Assembly (NCBI RefSeq): GCF_000299395.1
Contig: NC_018656.1
Coordinates: 558,001 to 622,000 of the forward strand
From: Candidatus Nitrosopumilus sediminis
GTDB taxonomy: Archaea > Thermoproteota > Nitrososphaeria > Nitrososphaerales > Nitrosopumilaceae
Direction of reading: 5' to 3'
DNA: 64,000 nucleotides
In this document: piece after piece, positions 28,017 through 35,837 of the stretch
Numbering within the stretch: the stretch's first letter is position 1
Layout of the letters: each line of letters begins with the position of its first letter
Made by a program: the position numbers and the translations under genes
Notes under the pieces: model-generated
Seen by the model: only the letters and a program-made list of their open reading frames with translations
Told to the model about the DNA's origin: nothing
The model's database searches: none

Positions 28017-28124
28017 ATGTTAAAAAGACTATTTTCAAAAATTAAAGGAATACAAGATAAGACATCAAAAGAAGTTAATTCATTCAAAAAATCCAAAGAT
28101 GAATTAAAGGATTCAACAAAATGA
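28017..28124 (+). CDS. 35-aa basic helical microprotein (cassette A, gene 1)
   Basis: MLKRLFSKIKGIQDKTSKE onward, Lys-rich amphipathic helix. It is a paralogue of the peptide at 47839-47952 (MFKKILSKLKRGSDKTK): the M-x-K-K/R-L/I-x-S-K-x-K start and a V-N-x-F-K segment agree. Stop overlaps the next ATG (ATGA, 28121-28124). The same partner order in both loci is strong support for a real gene. Confidence 0.65.
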   Translation: MLKRLFSKIKGIQDKTSKEVNSFKKSKDELKDSTK

Positions 28125-28249
28125 GATATAATTGCAGAGAATGCAGTTACAAATGGGATGGAAATTCAGATACTTTTTCTAATGTATTGATACATGAAAA
28201 AACTCATTTGAAAATCAACAAAATTGTTTCAACGGAAGTGACAGCATAA
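28121..28249 (+). CDS. 42-aa single C2H2 zinc-finger microprotein (cassette A, gene 2)
   Basis: MRYNCRECSYKWDG then SDTF and VLIHEKTH, a C-x2-C-x16-H-x3-H finger about four residues longer than the classic C2H2. A near-identical finger is encoded at 47735-47842 (CRECS, WDG, SDTF and VLIHEKTH shared). Probably binds DNA or RNA through one finger, or a protein partner. Coupled on both sides: ATGA with gene 1 and a 1-bp overlap with gene 3. Confidence 0.75.
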   Translation: MRYNCRECSYKWDGNSDTFSNVLIHEKTHLKINKIVSTEVTA

Positions 28250-28371
28250 TGATGGCACTAAATGATTTGAAAGCATGTGAAAATTGTGGCAACATATTCT
28301 CAAAAAAGATATTGTCTAAAATTGTAAATCGATGCCCTGCATGTAATGTATGGAAGAAAGTTGTTGTATAA
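28249..28371 (+). CDS. 40-aa zinc-ribbon microprotein (cassette A, gene 3)
   Basis: MMALNDLKACENCGNIFSKK with a second knuckle CPAC 18 residues after the first, giving a four-Cys zinc ribbon and a hydrophobic end KKVVV. Starts in TAATG with the stop of the C2H2 gene. Function unknown; it takes the place that a Cys-rich peptide occupies in the paralogous cassette. Confidence 0.65.
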   Translation: MMALNDLKACENCGNIFSKKILSKIVNRCPACNVWKKVVV

Positions 28372-28373
28372 TC

Positions 28374-28502
28374 ATGTGGAATGAGAGGAGGCGAAAAGAA
28401 ATTTCAAATTTAAAACAACTCAGTATGCCTAGACATAAAAAAACATACTATGCATTCGCAGGAGGATTATTGGTAATTGCAATAGTAATGACATTGTGGT
28501 AA
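28374..28502 (+). CDS. 42-aa single-pass membrane microprotein
   Basis: ATG 2 bp after gene 3. A charged N-terminus MWNERRRKEIS is followed by RHKKTYYAFAGGLLVIAIVM, one TM helix with positive residues on the N side. An internal ATG at residue 18 could start a 25-aa form. Last gene of the cassette; perhaps tethers the zinc peptides to the membrane (inference). Confidence 0.55.
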   Translation: MWNERRRKEISNLKQLSMPRHKKTYYAFAGGLLVIAIVMTLW

Positions 28503-28688
28503 AACAATAATTTCTTTTTTATCTCTTCAGAATTAAATCAAAATAAAACCTGAAAATCTTAATCGAAAAAAGAATTGGATGGTTTATGTGTAGAGGAATA
28601 CCATGTTAATTAGGATGTCATATGATTGAATTGACTTTATTTTACGAGTCATAAAGTTATTTATTGAAATCAATGATTTTTCTTTATT

Positions 28689-29006
28689 CTATACAAGAAT
28701 TCTTTGTGTTAAAACGGTATAAACACCAACGATTGAAAATCCAAATGTGATTCCTGACAGGAATATGTAGACATAGTGTACTCTCTTACTTACTTTTTCA
28801 TCTAATTGAGGAATTGCTATCATAGGAATTACTGCTACCAAAAGAGAATAATACAATAATCGTACATAAGGAGTTGTAAAAGATATGGTGTAGACAAGAT
28901 ATTCTTCAGGATCTTTTGGAAGTTCTTCTAAAGCAAAAATCTCAGATATTGAAATTATGAATGAAATACTTAGGCCTATGAGGAATAGTTTAAGCGATGT
29001 TCGCAT
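28689..29006 (-). CDS. Small membrane protein (unknown)
   Basis: 105 aa with an N-terminal hydrophobic segment (LFLIGLSISFIISISEIFA), a middle segment (LLYYSLLVAVIPMIAIP) and a C-terminal one (IFLSGITFGFSIVGVYTVL): three TM helices. No family recognised. ATG start. Confidence 0.65.
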   Translation of the reverse strand: MRTSLKLFLIGLSISFIISISEIFALEELPKDPEEYLVYTISFTTPYVRLLYYSLLVAVIPMIAIPQLDEKVSKRVHYVYIFLSGITFGFSIVGVYTVLTQRILV

Positions 29007-29243
29007 TCTTTTCAGAGATTTTAGAGTTGAATATAAAGCAAATCAGTTTGAAATCAAAGTCATGTTAGAACCGAGAACAATATCTGCAGAAGCATATTGT
29101 TTTATGCAATAATTAATAGGAAAAATAACGACAGATAATCCAAATTCTTCAAATAAATCCAATAGTTTAAACAATATGCATCAAGAGCATACAATCAACA
29201 GATAGCCTCAAATCAACGTTGTCCAAAAATATTCTTGTTCAAA

Positions 29244-30662
29244 ATGAAGTTTAATCTTAGAAAAGCAGGTATGGGTTTAGGGCCTGCATTATTTTTTCTA
29301 ATTCTATTTATGCCAACACCCGAAGGAATGTCATATACTGCAAAAGCTGTTTTGGCAATTTCGGTATGGATGATTACTTGGTGGATCACAGAAGCCATTC
29401 CAATTTATGCAACTGCACTGCTACCAATGGGATTAATTCCAACATTAGGAATATTGCCTGTTAAACAAATTGCAGCTGAATATATGCATCCAATAATTGT
29501 TTTGTTACTTGGAATGTTCATGATAGCATTAGCTATTGAAAAATCAGGATTGCATAAAAAAATTGCATTTGAATTAATATCAGTATTTGGGTATTCCCCA
29601 AAGAGAATTGTATGGGGGTTTATGATTACAACTGCATTACTATCTACAGTGGTCATGAGTACCACTGTTGTTTTGATATTACTTCCAATTGCAGGAGTAG
29701 TCCTAGCAGCATTATCTAAAACAAATTTCATTACAACAAAATTCAGAGTTATTTTCATGTTGTCTGTGGCATATTCATCATCAATTGGCAGCGTGGCAAC
29801 ATTGATTGGTGCACCACCAAACTTGCTTTATGCAGCAACAGTAATGGAGATGTTTTCACATAAAGTGACGTTTGTGGAATGGTCTTTGCTCGGAGTACCA
29901 CTTTCAATCTCAATGTTAATTCTTTGTGGGTTATACATGACCAGGCAAATTGGAAAAAGTAATTTTGAGACAACAGATGAAATCAAAAAAACACTACTTT
30001 TAGAAAAATCTCAAATAGGAAAAATTACGATGGAGCAAAAAACAGTTTTAGCAGTATTGTTAGGAGTGATGACTTTGATGTTCACTATGCCTTTATGGCA
30101 GCCTGAGAGTTCTTTTATTACAAATTCGGTGATTGCCATTCTGGGCGGAATCTCACTCTTTGTGCTACCAAAAACACGTTCTGAAAGTTTGATGAATTGG
30201 GCAGGAATTGAAAGATTGCCATATGGATTATTGTTTTTACTTGGTGGAGGATTTGCATTATCCTTGGCATTTGTAGACTCTGGATTAGCGAATTGGATTG
30301 CCCATTCTCTTTCATTTGTGGGAGATTATCCGTTTGAGTTGGTGATTTTGGTGTTAGTCGCAATGATCATGTTTTTGACAAATGTCAAATCAAATACTGC
30401 TACAGCTGCAATTTTCATTCCAATAGTTGGAACAATGGCTGTGTTAAATGGATGGACGCCATTGCCTATTTTGTTTGCAATAACTGTTGCAACATCATTT
30501 GCGTTTCTATTACCTATGGGAACACCTCCAAATGCACTCATCTATGAAAAAGCACAGATTCCAATTAAAGCGATGGTAAAACATGGAATGGTTCTCAACA
30601 TGATGGCAATAGGTTTAATTTCGGTATTTACAATTCTTGTTTCAACAAAAATTCTAAACTGA
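29244..30662 (+). CDS. SLC13/DASS-type anion symporter
   Basis: 472 aa from ATG 29244 (a TTG three codons earlier is possible). About 11-12 hydrophobic segments in two inverted halves. The clamshell motifs are visible: SVAYSSSIGSVATLIGAPPN in the first half and LTNVKSNTATAAIFIPI with LPMGTPPNALIY in the second, the SNT signatures of the divalent anion:Na+ symporters. Substrate may be a dicarboxylate, sulfate or phosphate. It stands alone between microprotein genes. Confidence 0.92.
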   Translation: MKFNLRKAGMGLGPALFFLILFMPTPEGMSYTAKAVLAISVWMITWWITEAIPIYATALLPMGLIPTLGILPVKQIAAEYMHPIIVLLLGMFMIALAIEKSGLHKKIAFELISVFGYSPKRIVWGFMITTALLSTVVMSTTVVLILLPIAGVVLAALSKTNFITTKFRVIFMLSVAYSSSIGSVATLIGAPPNLLYAATVMEMFSHKVTFVEWSLLGVPLSISMLILCGLYMTRQIGKSNFETTDEIKKTLLLEKSQIGKITMEQKTVLAVLLGVMTLMFTMPLWQPESSFITNSVIAILGGISLFVLPKTRSESLMNWAGIERLPYGLLFLLGGGFALSLAFVDSGLANWIAHSLSFVGDYPFELVILVLVAMIMFLTNVKSNTATAAIFIPIVGTMAVLNGWTPLPILFAITVATSFAFLLPMGTPPNALIYEKAQIPIKAMVKHGMVLNMMAIGLISVFTILVSTKILN

Positions 30663-30917
30663 ACTCATGTTATGTATTAGTGGCCAATTTATTTAAGCCA
30701 CACTTCATCTAGATACAAAATCTATTTGAGTTTATTACTGTGAATTGAAAGTAATTAAGTCATAAATGTTCCTAACCTGATTATGGGCACAAATCAGAGG
30801 CAAATTATCACCATTTCGCAGTTAAATCTTGGTCGTTTTAGTCAATCAAGATGCAACAATGCTAATATAAAATGAATTATTTTTACACATGTTTAATACA
30901 AATAACAACCATACAGT

Positions 30918-31298
30918 GTGATGTCTAAATTAATATTTGAGAAAACACCTAATTGGGAATCTGCAAGCAAATTAATTCTAAGTTTTCCAGGAATTCGATT
31001 TATTGGAGTTATAAGCAATTTAGGTAATCTTGTTGTAGGGGATTACAAAAAAGGGATAGTACCAATTGCAAAAATGGATGAATATAAGATCTGTATGGAG
31101 CATGCATTGGAACTATTCATGAAAAAGGATCTTGATGACTCATTGGGACCCCTGGATTACATAGTGTCAAAAAGAAAAAAGTTAAAGATAATCACAATTC
31201 CGACAAATGCTAACATTGTATTGATATCTGCCGAATCTACTATGGCCATAGAACCTATCATTGATGAAATAATTCGATCTTTGAAGGATATGCCGTAA
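30918..31298 (+). CDS. Conserved thaumarchaeal small protein (DUF6659-like, roadblock-like)
   Basis: 126 aa, alpha/beta, no Cys motif. Central pieces PGIRFIGVISNLGNLVVGDY and NANIVLISAESTM resemble the sheet of roadblock/LC7-like folds. I associate it with a thaumarchaeal family of unknown function; this is recognition by eye. It is followed after 20 bp by the P-II-like gene, so they may be co-transcribed. Confidence 0.65.
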   Translation: MMSKLIFEKTPNWESASKLILSFPGIRFIGVISNLGNLVVGDYKKGIVPIAKMDEYKICMEHALELFMKKDLDDSLGPLDYIVSKRKKLKIITIPTNANIVLISAESTMAIEPIIDEIIRSLKDMP

Positions 31299-31318
31299 AA
31301 GGATTAGTCTAAAAAATT

Positions 31319-31642
31319 GTGTATAAAATTAAAGCAATAGTGAGAAATTCAACTTTATCTGATGTCGAAAAATCTCTGATGGATATTTCAACTTTTTCAG
31401 CATATCAAGTTCAGATTACAGAAATACATCATTCACATAAAGGCTTGAAATCTGATACAAGTGATTACATTCCTAAATCAAAAATTGAACTTTTGTGTGC
31501 TGATAAAGATAAAGAGGAAATTATTAGCACTATACAAAAAACTGCAAACACGGGCCAAAAAGATGATGGTGTAGTGGTTAGTTATAAAATTGATAAATTT
31601 GGAAAAATTTGTGATATTGGAGTTGACCTTATTACATACTAA
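31319..31642 (+). CDS. Divergent P-II family regulator
   Basis: 107 aa, GTG start. The GlnB/GlnK order is visible: KIKAIVR start, IPKSKIELLCADKDKEEII (second beta-alpha), and B-loop TGQKDDGVVVSYKIDK. The T-loop between residues 37 and 50 is shortened (HHSHKGLKSDTSDY) and lacks the canonical RGxEY Tyr-containing tip, so partner control must differ from AmtB/GlnK. No amtB lies next to it. Confidence 0.8.
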   Translation: MYKIKAIVRNSTLSDVEKSLMDISTFSAYQVQITEIHHSHKGLKSDTSDYIPKSKIELLCADKDKEEIISTIQKTANTGQKDDGVVVSYKIDKFGKICDIGVDLITY

Positions 31643-31798
31643 GATGTTGTTTCAATTTTAAGCATGATTGTAATTAGTGCCAAAAGCAAAATAATGTTCA
31701 AATCATTCACTACAAGTTAAAGAAAAAAGACTAGTGTTTGAATTGAAAATAATCTTTGCTTTGATTCCTATTGTAGTGTTGTAGGTAGAAAGTTTTAG

Positions 31799-31933
31799 TT
31801 AATATTCTTTAGTAAAATCGTCTTTCTTCAGATCATCTTTTTTATTTTCGGCCAATACACAGGGATGCTTGTTGAAATTTGCCATATCAGTAAAAATTTC
31901 ACGACATTTCATACATTCAGTTGTTCCAGACAT
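31799..31933 (-). CDS. 44-aa zinc-finger microprotein (C-x2-C ... H-x2-C)
   Basis: MSGTTECMKCREIFTDMANF then NKHPC and a Lys/Asp-rich tail ending KEY. The CMKC ... HPC ligands form a CCHC/treble-clef-like finger. Frame ATG to TAA is uninterrupted. Function unknown. Confidence 0.6.
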   Translation of the reverse strand: MSGTTECMKCREIFTDMANFNKHPCVLAENKKDDLKKDDFTKEY

Positions 31934-31978
31934 ACAATATTAAAGTCCCATTAGTATTTTAATTAAATTTACAATTAA

Positions 31979-32389
31979 CTATCCAGCATTAACCATCTGA
32001 AGAACAGCGTTGTTCTTTAGAACATCTTGTGGAAATTGAACGTATACAGTTACTTTCTTATCAAAATCAATGATGACATTGTTAAACAATGTCTTGTATA
32101 GGTTGACTTTTCGGCCGCTTGAAGCGATTACATATCCTGCCTTTATCAAAAACCCCTCTTCTATCAGAATATTGATTTTTCTATATCCTGATGTATGTGG
32201 GATATCTAGTTTTTCCAATATTTCCTGAATTGTATGTCTAACCCCCATTGATGCGTGTAGGATCTTTGATGTGTCATCATCGCTAAATGCTTTTAGAATA
32301 GATTTGCAGGTTGTCTGTTCAAATACGGTAAATCTTTTTTCAACCACATCATTCTCTGATTTGGTTTTTGGATTTAGATAATTTAACAT
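31979..32389 (-). CDS. Winged-helix transcriptional regulator
   Basis: 136 aa. After a 30-aa lead, SKILHASMGVRHTIQEILEK LDIPHTSGYRKINILIEEG shows a helix-turn-helix followed by a wing (FLIKAGYVIASSGRKVNLYK), ArsR/GntR-like. The C-terminal beta region (IDFDKKVTVYVQF) may be a dimer or sensor part. No ligand motif. Probably a DNA-binding regulator of nearby or distant genes. Confidence 0.8.
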   Translation of the reverse strand: MLNYLNPKTKSENDVVEKRFTVFEQTTCKSILKAFSDDDTSKILHASMGVRHTIQEILEKLDIPHTSGYRKINILIEEGFLIKAGYVIASSGRKVNLYKTLFNNVIIDFDKKVTVYVQFPQDVLKNNAVLQMVNAG

Positions 32390-32411
32390 AGTTTAAAAGA
32401 AAAAGAAGAGA

Positions 32412-32480
32412 TTATCTTAAGCTACCAGACATCAATACTGCTAATACTGGAAGTATTAGAATTTGTTTTGTTCTTGTCAT
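32412..32480 (-). CDS. 22-aa hydrophobic peptide (possible)
   Basis: ATG-TAA frame reading MTRTKQILILPVLAVLMSGS and two more residues: basic start, one short hydrophobic helix. It lies just upstream of the winged-helix gene on the same strand (22-bp gap). No support beyond frame and amphipathic composition. Confidence 0.35.
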   Translation of the reverse strand: MTRTKQILILPVLAVLMSGSLR

Positions 32481-32701
32481 TGTTTGTATTGCTAAAAATA
32501 ATGTGTTAAGTCACGCTGACATAGTAATGTGTTTGATGTACATGTACGGCAACATAGAATACGCATTGGTAAGTATTTTGAAATAATTAAATAATTTTAG
32601 AAATCCTTTTAAAATTCAATTGTTGTAAAGTGTTATTTATTTTCTAAACAGACACCATTTAATCTGAGGAATACATGTGATCGGAATGGGCATGGGAAAA
32701 T

Positions 32702-33298
32702 ATGACATCTGTTATTGTAATTGATGATAATGAAGACATTGTTTATTCAATGTCAGAACTTTTAGAAATGTATGGGGTAGATGTTGTTGGAAAAGCACAT
32801 GATGGGTTAGAAGGATCTGAATTATTTGATCAATTGCGTCCTGATGCTGTTTTGCTGGATTTGATGATGCCCGAATATGATGGGATATATGCATTAAGAA
32901 AAATTAGAGAAATTGATCCTAACAGTGTAGTCCTAATTGTAACTGGAGGTTCACATGACTTGATGAGTGAGGAACTAGATTCATTAGTGCCTACAAAAAT
33001 TTTGTTTAAACCTTTTGATGTAAATGATTTAGTTGAGATAATACTGGAAGAGACAAATAATACAATGCCATTTAGAGTTGAATATTTATTTAATGATGAC
33101 TCTAAATCATATGCTTGTCTTCTTACACTTGAACAATACAAAAATTTTAAAAATTTACCTGCAATTGCAGAATGTAAAATAACCAAAAATAACGAAAAAA
33201 ATACGAAATTGCATAAAGAAGAAATGCAAAAAGCATTAGATTTAGCTGCTCAAAATGATGTCAGTCATATCCAAAAACTATCTCAGATCGTTGAATAA
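32702..33298 (+). CDS. Response regulator with receiver domain and unknown C-terminal domain
   Basis: 198 aa. Receiver domain 1-120 with acidic pair D8-D9, phospho-acceptor D53 (LLDLMMPEYDG), T81 and K103 (FKPF). The C-terminal 78 aa (MPFRVEYLFNDDSKSYACLL onward) has no recognisable output fold. No histidine kinase is in the window; the PAS protein at 48467 lacks a kinase domain. Confidence 0.9.
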   Translation: MTSVIVIDDNEDIVYSMSELLEMYGVDVVGKAHDGLEGSELFDQLRPDAVLLDLMMPEYDGIYALRKIREIDPNSVVLIVTGGSHDLMSEELDSLVPTKILFKPFDVNDLVEIILEETNNTMPFRVEYLFNDDSKSYACLLTLEQYKNFKNLPAIAECKITKNNEKNTKLHKEEMQKALDLAAQNDVSHIQKLSQIVE

Positions 33299-33302
33299 CT
33301 GA

Positions 33303-33680
33303 TTATTTTTTAGGTCTTCTTCTAGGATTCTTTTCATAAAATTTCTCAACATTTTCCTTCCACTCTTTAGTTTCTGCGAGTCGTGAGCGATTATGGGGTT
33401 TTTTTCCGTTGTTTGATAGTATTGTACTGTTATCCTCATAGAATCTGTCTGTTTCATTGATCAAGATGTCTAGAAATTCTGAAGCTCCTTTAACTTCATC
33501 CCCTTTGGGTTCACGATGAGTTAGTATGGATTTTGCAAGTGTCTCTATCTTTGCTATTTTTATTCTATATTCACTAAGAATTCTGTGCTCAAAAGAAATC
33601 ATTTCGTTTTGATTGCATTTTACTAGTGTATGTTCATTTCGGTGTGTTGTTTTTACTTGAAATATTGGCTTTTCAACCAT
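33303..33680 (-). CDS. Conserved helical protein (unknown)
   Basis: About 125 aa from ATG 33680 (MVEKPIFQVK; TTG at 33695 possible). Helical middle (EHRILSEYRIKIAKIETLAK) and a basic tail ending NPRRRPKK. It overlaps the end of the upstream gene by 8 bp or more, so the two are translationally coupled. No family recognised. Confidence 0.7.
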   Translation of the reverse strand: MVEKPIFQVKTTHRNEHTLVKCNQNEMISFEHRILSEYRIKIAKIETLAKSILTHREPKGDEVKGASEFLDILINETDRFYEDNSTILSNNGKKPHNRSRLAETKEWKENVEKFYEKNPRRRPKK

Positions 33681-34185
33681 ACATTGATTTGTCAATCGTA
33701 GTATCTGTTGTATTATTCTGTGCTAAAAGTCCGCTAAAATTTGAACGGAGAATTTTTTGAACATGCCCTGAAACTCTTGCCACGTTATCCCATGTGTTAT
33801 GAAATGACACTCTGTCCAAAACCTCTTCATCTATATGAGAAAATATAGCTAAACCTACAATGTTTTCGCCATCTTTAATCCATTGATGGCCTACATTACA
33901 TATAGTACAAATTTCACTAATTTCCATTATTGCTTTTGAAAATGATGGATTTTTCATTACCAATAACTTTGAATCTTGAGGTGGAAATCGCATATTTACA
34001 TTAACATGAATTCTGTCTGATCTGTTTGCATTTTTACTAACTATCACATTTGTCCCCACATGAAACTGCCAGTCTATAATCTTGCTTTTTTCTCGAATTT
34101 TTTCAGTTTGATCTTCATAATTGATGTTTGTAACTTTGATGAAATTCTCAACTAGGGTTTTCATTTCTTCTGATGACTTTGCCAT
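33673..34185 (-). CDS. DUF2299-like archaeal protein
   Basis: 170 aa, alpha-beta with WQFHVGTNVIVSKNANRSDR and a LAIFSHIDEEVLDRVSFHN segment. The pattern resembles the archaeal DUF2299/YbjN-type chaperone-like fold; assignment by eye. CTIC is the only Cys pair. Operon with the helical protein downstream. Confidence 0.65.
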   Translation of the reverse strand: MAKSSEEMKTLVENFIKVTNINYEDQTEKIREKSKIIDWQFHVGTNVIVSKNANRSDRIHVNVNMRFPPQDSKLLVMKNPSFSKAIMEISEICTICNVGHQWIKDGENIVGLAIFSHIDEEVLDRVSFHNTWDNVARVSGHVQKILRSNFSGLLAQNNTTDTTIDKSMYG

Positions 34186-34234
34186 GGCTATGATTATTTC
34201 TTGTTCAATATATGCATGTTAGAGAAAAAAGGAG

Positions 34235-34372
34235 TTAATGGCTGTGTCCACAACCACAGGAATCATGACCTTCATGTCCTTGAGATTCGGTTCCTGCACA
34301 TTTGGAACATTTGTCTGAACCCGTTGGGGAAAAGAAACCAATTCCGCATGATACGCATTTTTGATTTGACAT
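34235..34372 (-). CDS. 45-aa Cys/His-rich metal-binding microprotein
   Basis: MSNQKCVSCGIGFFSP, then CSKC, then HEGHDSCGCGHSH at the C-terminus. Two CxxC knuckles make a zinc ribbon; the His/Cys tail could bind a second metal, as in metal-buffering peptides. An overlapping longer frame on this strand lacks such order and is a shadow. ATG-TAA, 45 codons. Confidence 0.65.
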   Translation of the reverse strand: MSNQKCVSCGIGFFSPTGSDKCSKCAGTESQGHEGHDSCGCGHSH

Positions 34373-34441
34373 GATGTTTCTAAAAAATTGCTGTATTTAA
34401 TGAATACGTATTGTTTGTACATAAATAATATGGATTTATTG

Positions 34442-34762
34442 CTACTCTTTTTTCTGAAATACTCTGTATTCACCAATGACGGAGTTACATTTGTGACAAG
34501 TGTATTGACCCCTCTCTATCAAGATCAACCCATCTGCAACTGCCTCGTTTGGCTGCTCCTCAATCTGTATTTGAGTAGGCCCATCAAACTCAGAATCACA
34601 TTGTTTACAAAAATGTTTTGACATTTTTGCTGTATCCAGTTTTTCAAGTGATGACAAAAAATGCTTATCTATATTTGGAACAAGTTTTGATTTGATCACT
34701 TGTTCGTCTGTTAGATCTGCATTGATCCATCCCCCTGAACCTGCTAGTTGAATTTCTGTCAA
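34442..34762 (-). CDS. Zinc-ribbon protein (unknown)
   Basis: 106 aa, TTG start. N-terminal half IQLAGSGGWINADLTDEQV and C-terminal half with CKQC ... CHKC about 38 residues apart, a two-knuckle zinc ribbon ending EYRVFQKKE. It might be a nucleic-acid or protein adaptor. No named family recognised. Confidence 0.72.
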   Translation of the reverse strand: MTEIQLAGSGGWINADLTDEQVIKSKLVPNIDKHFLSSLEKLDTAKMSKHFCKQCDSEFDGPTQIQIEEQPNEAVADGLILIERGQYTCHKCNSVIGEYRVFQKKE

Positions 34763-35182
34763 TCTGATTTATTGTTTTGATTGGTATTAAAATACTGTTT
34801 GTACCATCACGGAAAAAAAGTCAGTCTCCTTTACTGTGGAGACTCTGAAATGCATTAACTAGTTTATGTGAGCATTGGGCTCTTCCAGCTAACACCGCGA
34901 GATGTCTCTGACTCAATGAATCTGTTAGGATGATGTTTTTGTTAAAAAACCAGAATCAAAAATAATTACTTTTAGGTTAAATTTCTAAACGTACGATCAA
35001 TATCACTCGTATCTGAGTGAGAAATAGCTTCATAATTCGGCAATATTCATCAAATTTGAGGAAATCAGATAGAACCCGTTGTAATAATCATCAGCATAAG
35101 ATTGCCATTTACACAGTAATTAAGACTTTGAATTTCTTTCCCGCCTCGTCTGTTTGGTCTTAAATGATATTTTGAGTTGTTT
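34763..35182. other. 420-bp gap with several hairpins, no ORF
   Basis: No convincing reading frame. It contains perfect hairpins at 34823-34844 and 35003-35020 and GAGC/GCTC near 34870. The 34823 hairpin is followed on the minus strand by seven T. The gap could be a long 3' UTR of the gene at 35183-35611 or hold a minus-strand small RNA. Confidence 0.5.
34811..34844 (-). terminator. Intrinsic-like terminator on the minus strand
   Basis: AGTCTCC (34823-34829) pairs with GGAGACT (34838-34844) around an 8-nt loop. Read on the minus strand, the stem is followed two bases later by TTTTTTT (A run at 34813-34819). Stem plus T tract is the shape of an intrinsic terminator for transcripts coming from the right. 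Confidence 0.55.
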
Positions 35183-35611
35183 TTAATTCCCTTTTTCATT
35201 TGAACGATTATAGAGTATTCTTGCTTCTTGCCAAGAGTACCATACAAAGTTCCACACTAAATCATCTATTTCGTTTCGTTGTTTTTCTGTGATTTGACTA
35301 TTGCGTAAATTGTAGATTATCTTTCCTCTCATAGTACCTAATCTGACTCCAAGCATAACGCATTCTCTGTTGTTTTTAGGTAATGTCTTGCCTCTAAAAT
35401 TTTCAGGTGCAGAATCAAATGCCTCAAAATGTCCTGGTTTCCATTGGAACTTTGATTTATCAAAGACTTCAAGGATGAGTGCTATGGTGTCATAATCTAA
35501 TTTTTTCTTGTCTAATTTTTCTTTAATTAATTCTTCTGAAACTTTTTTTATTTCTTTATCGAGTTTTTTCTCTAATTCTTTGAAAGATTTTGATTTAGAA
35601 TTTTCACTCAT
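35183..35611 (-). CDS. Conserved helical protein (unknown)
   Basis: 142 aa, Lys/Glu-rich N-terminal coiled segment (FKELEKKLDKEIKKVSEELI) and a Trp-rich C-terminal part (DDLVWNFVWYSWQEARILYN). No Cys motif, no TM. Start ATG 35611. A 22-bp sequence repeated at 35808 lies 15 bp upstream. Confidence 0.7.
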   Translation of the reverse strand: MSENSKSKSFKELEKKLDKEIKKVSEELIKEKLDKKKLDYDTIALILEVFDKSKFQWKPGHFEAFDSAPENFRGKTLPKNNRECVMLGVRLGTMRGKIIYNLRNSQITEKQRNEIDDLVWNFVWYSWQEARILYNRSNEKGN

Positions 35612-35626
35612 TGATATGTTGCATGA

Positions 35627-35648
35627 AATTGTAAACTTAAGCGTATTG
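35627..35648 (-). promoter_or_regulatory. 22-bp repeated promoter element, copy 1
   Basis: Perfect match to 35808-35829. On the minus strand it reads CAATACGCTTAAGTTTACAA plus TT and lies 16-37 bp before the ATG of the 142-aa gene, covering the TATA position of a leaderless message (TTAAGTTTA). Identity beyond the TATA core suggests a shared regulator or recent duplication. Confidence 0.6.
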
Positions 35649-35661
35649 GTATATTTTTGAA

Positions 35662-35790
35662 TTACTCTTTTTGATTTTTCTCTTTGTTGTCTTTATCGTT
35701 AAATACAAGATCAGAGTCTCCTTCCTCTTTTTTCCATTTTTCATATTCTTTTTTCTGTCTAATCATTTTTTCACGATATTCTTCTTCCAT
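35662..35790 (-). CDS. 42-aa charged small protein
   Basis: MEEEYREKMIRQKKEYEKWK then an acidic linker and Lys-rich end. One strong amphipathic helix; no Cys. It has the same 22-bp element upstream as the 142-aa gene, which supports expression. Function unknown. Confidence 0.6.
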   Translation of the reverse strand: MEEEYREKMIRQKKEYEKWKKEEGDSDLVFNDKDNKEKNQKE

Positions 35791-35807
35791 TTTGAATTGT
35801 ATACTAT

Positions 35808-35829
35808 AATTGTAAACTTAAGCGTATTG
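35808..35829 (-). promoter_or_regulatory. 22-bp repeated promoter element, copy 2
   Basis: Same 22 bases as 35627-35648, here 18-39 bp before the ATG of the 42-aa gene. The pair places two consecutive small genes under one type of promoter. Confidence 0.6.
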
Positions 35830-35837
35830 ATAATTAT

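Noticed and set aside
34219-34476. 85-aa minus-strand frame
   Set aside because: Overlaps the Cys/His-rich 45-aa frame, which has ordered zinc ligands; the longer frame has none.
34900-34940. C/D-box sRNA-like words (CTGA, GATGATG)
   Set aside because: Boxes are not in the required C-D'-C'-D order and spacing, so no C/D RNA is called.
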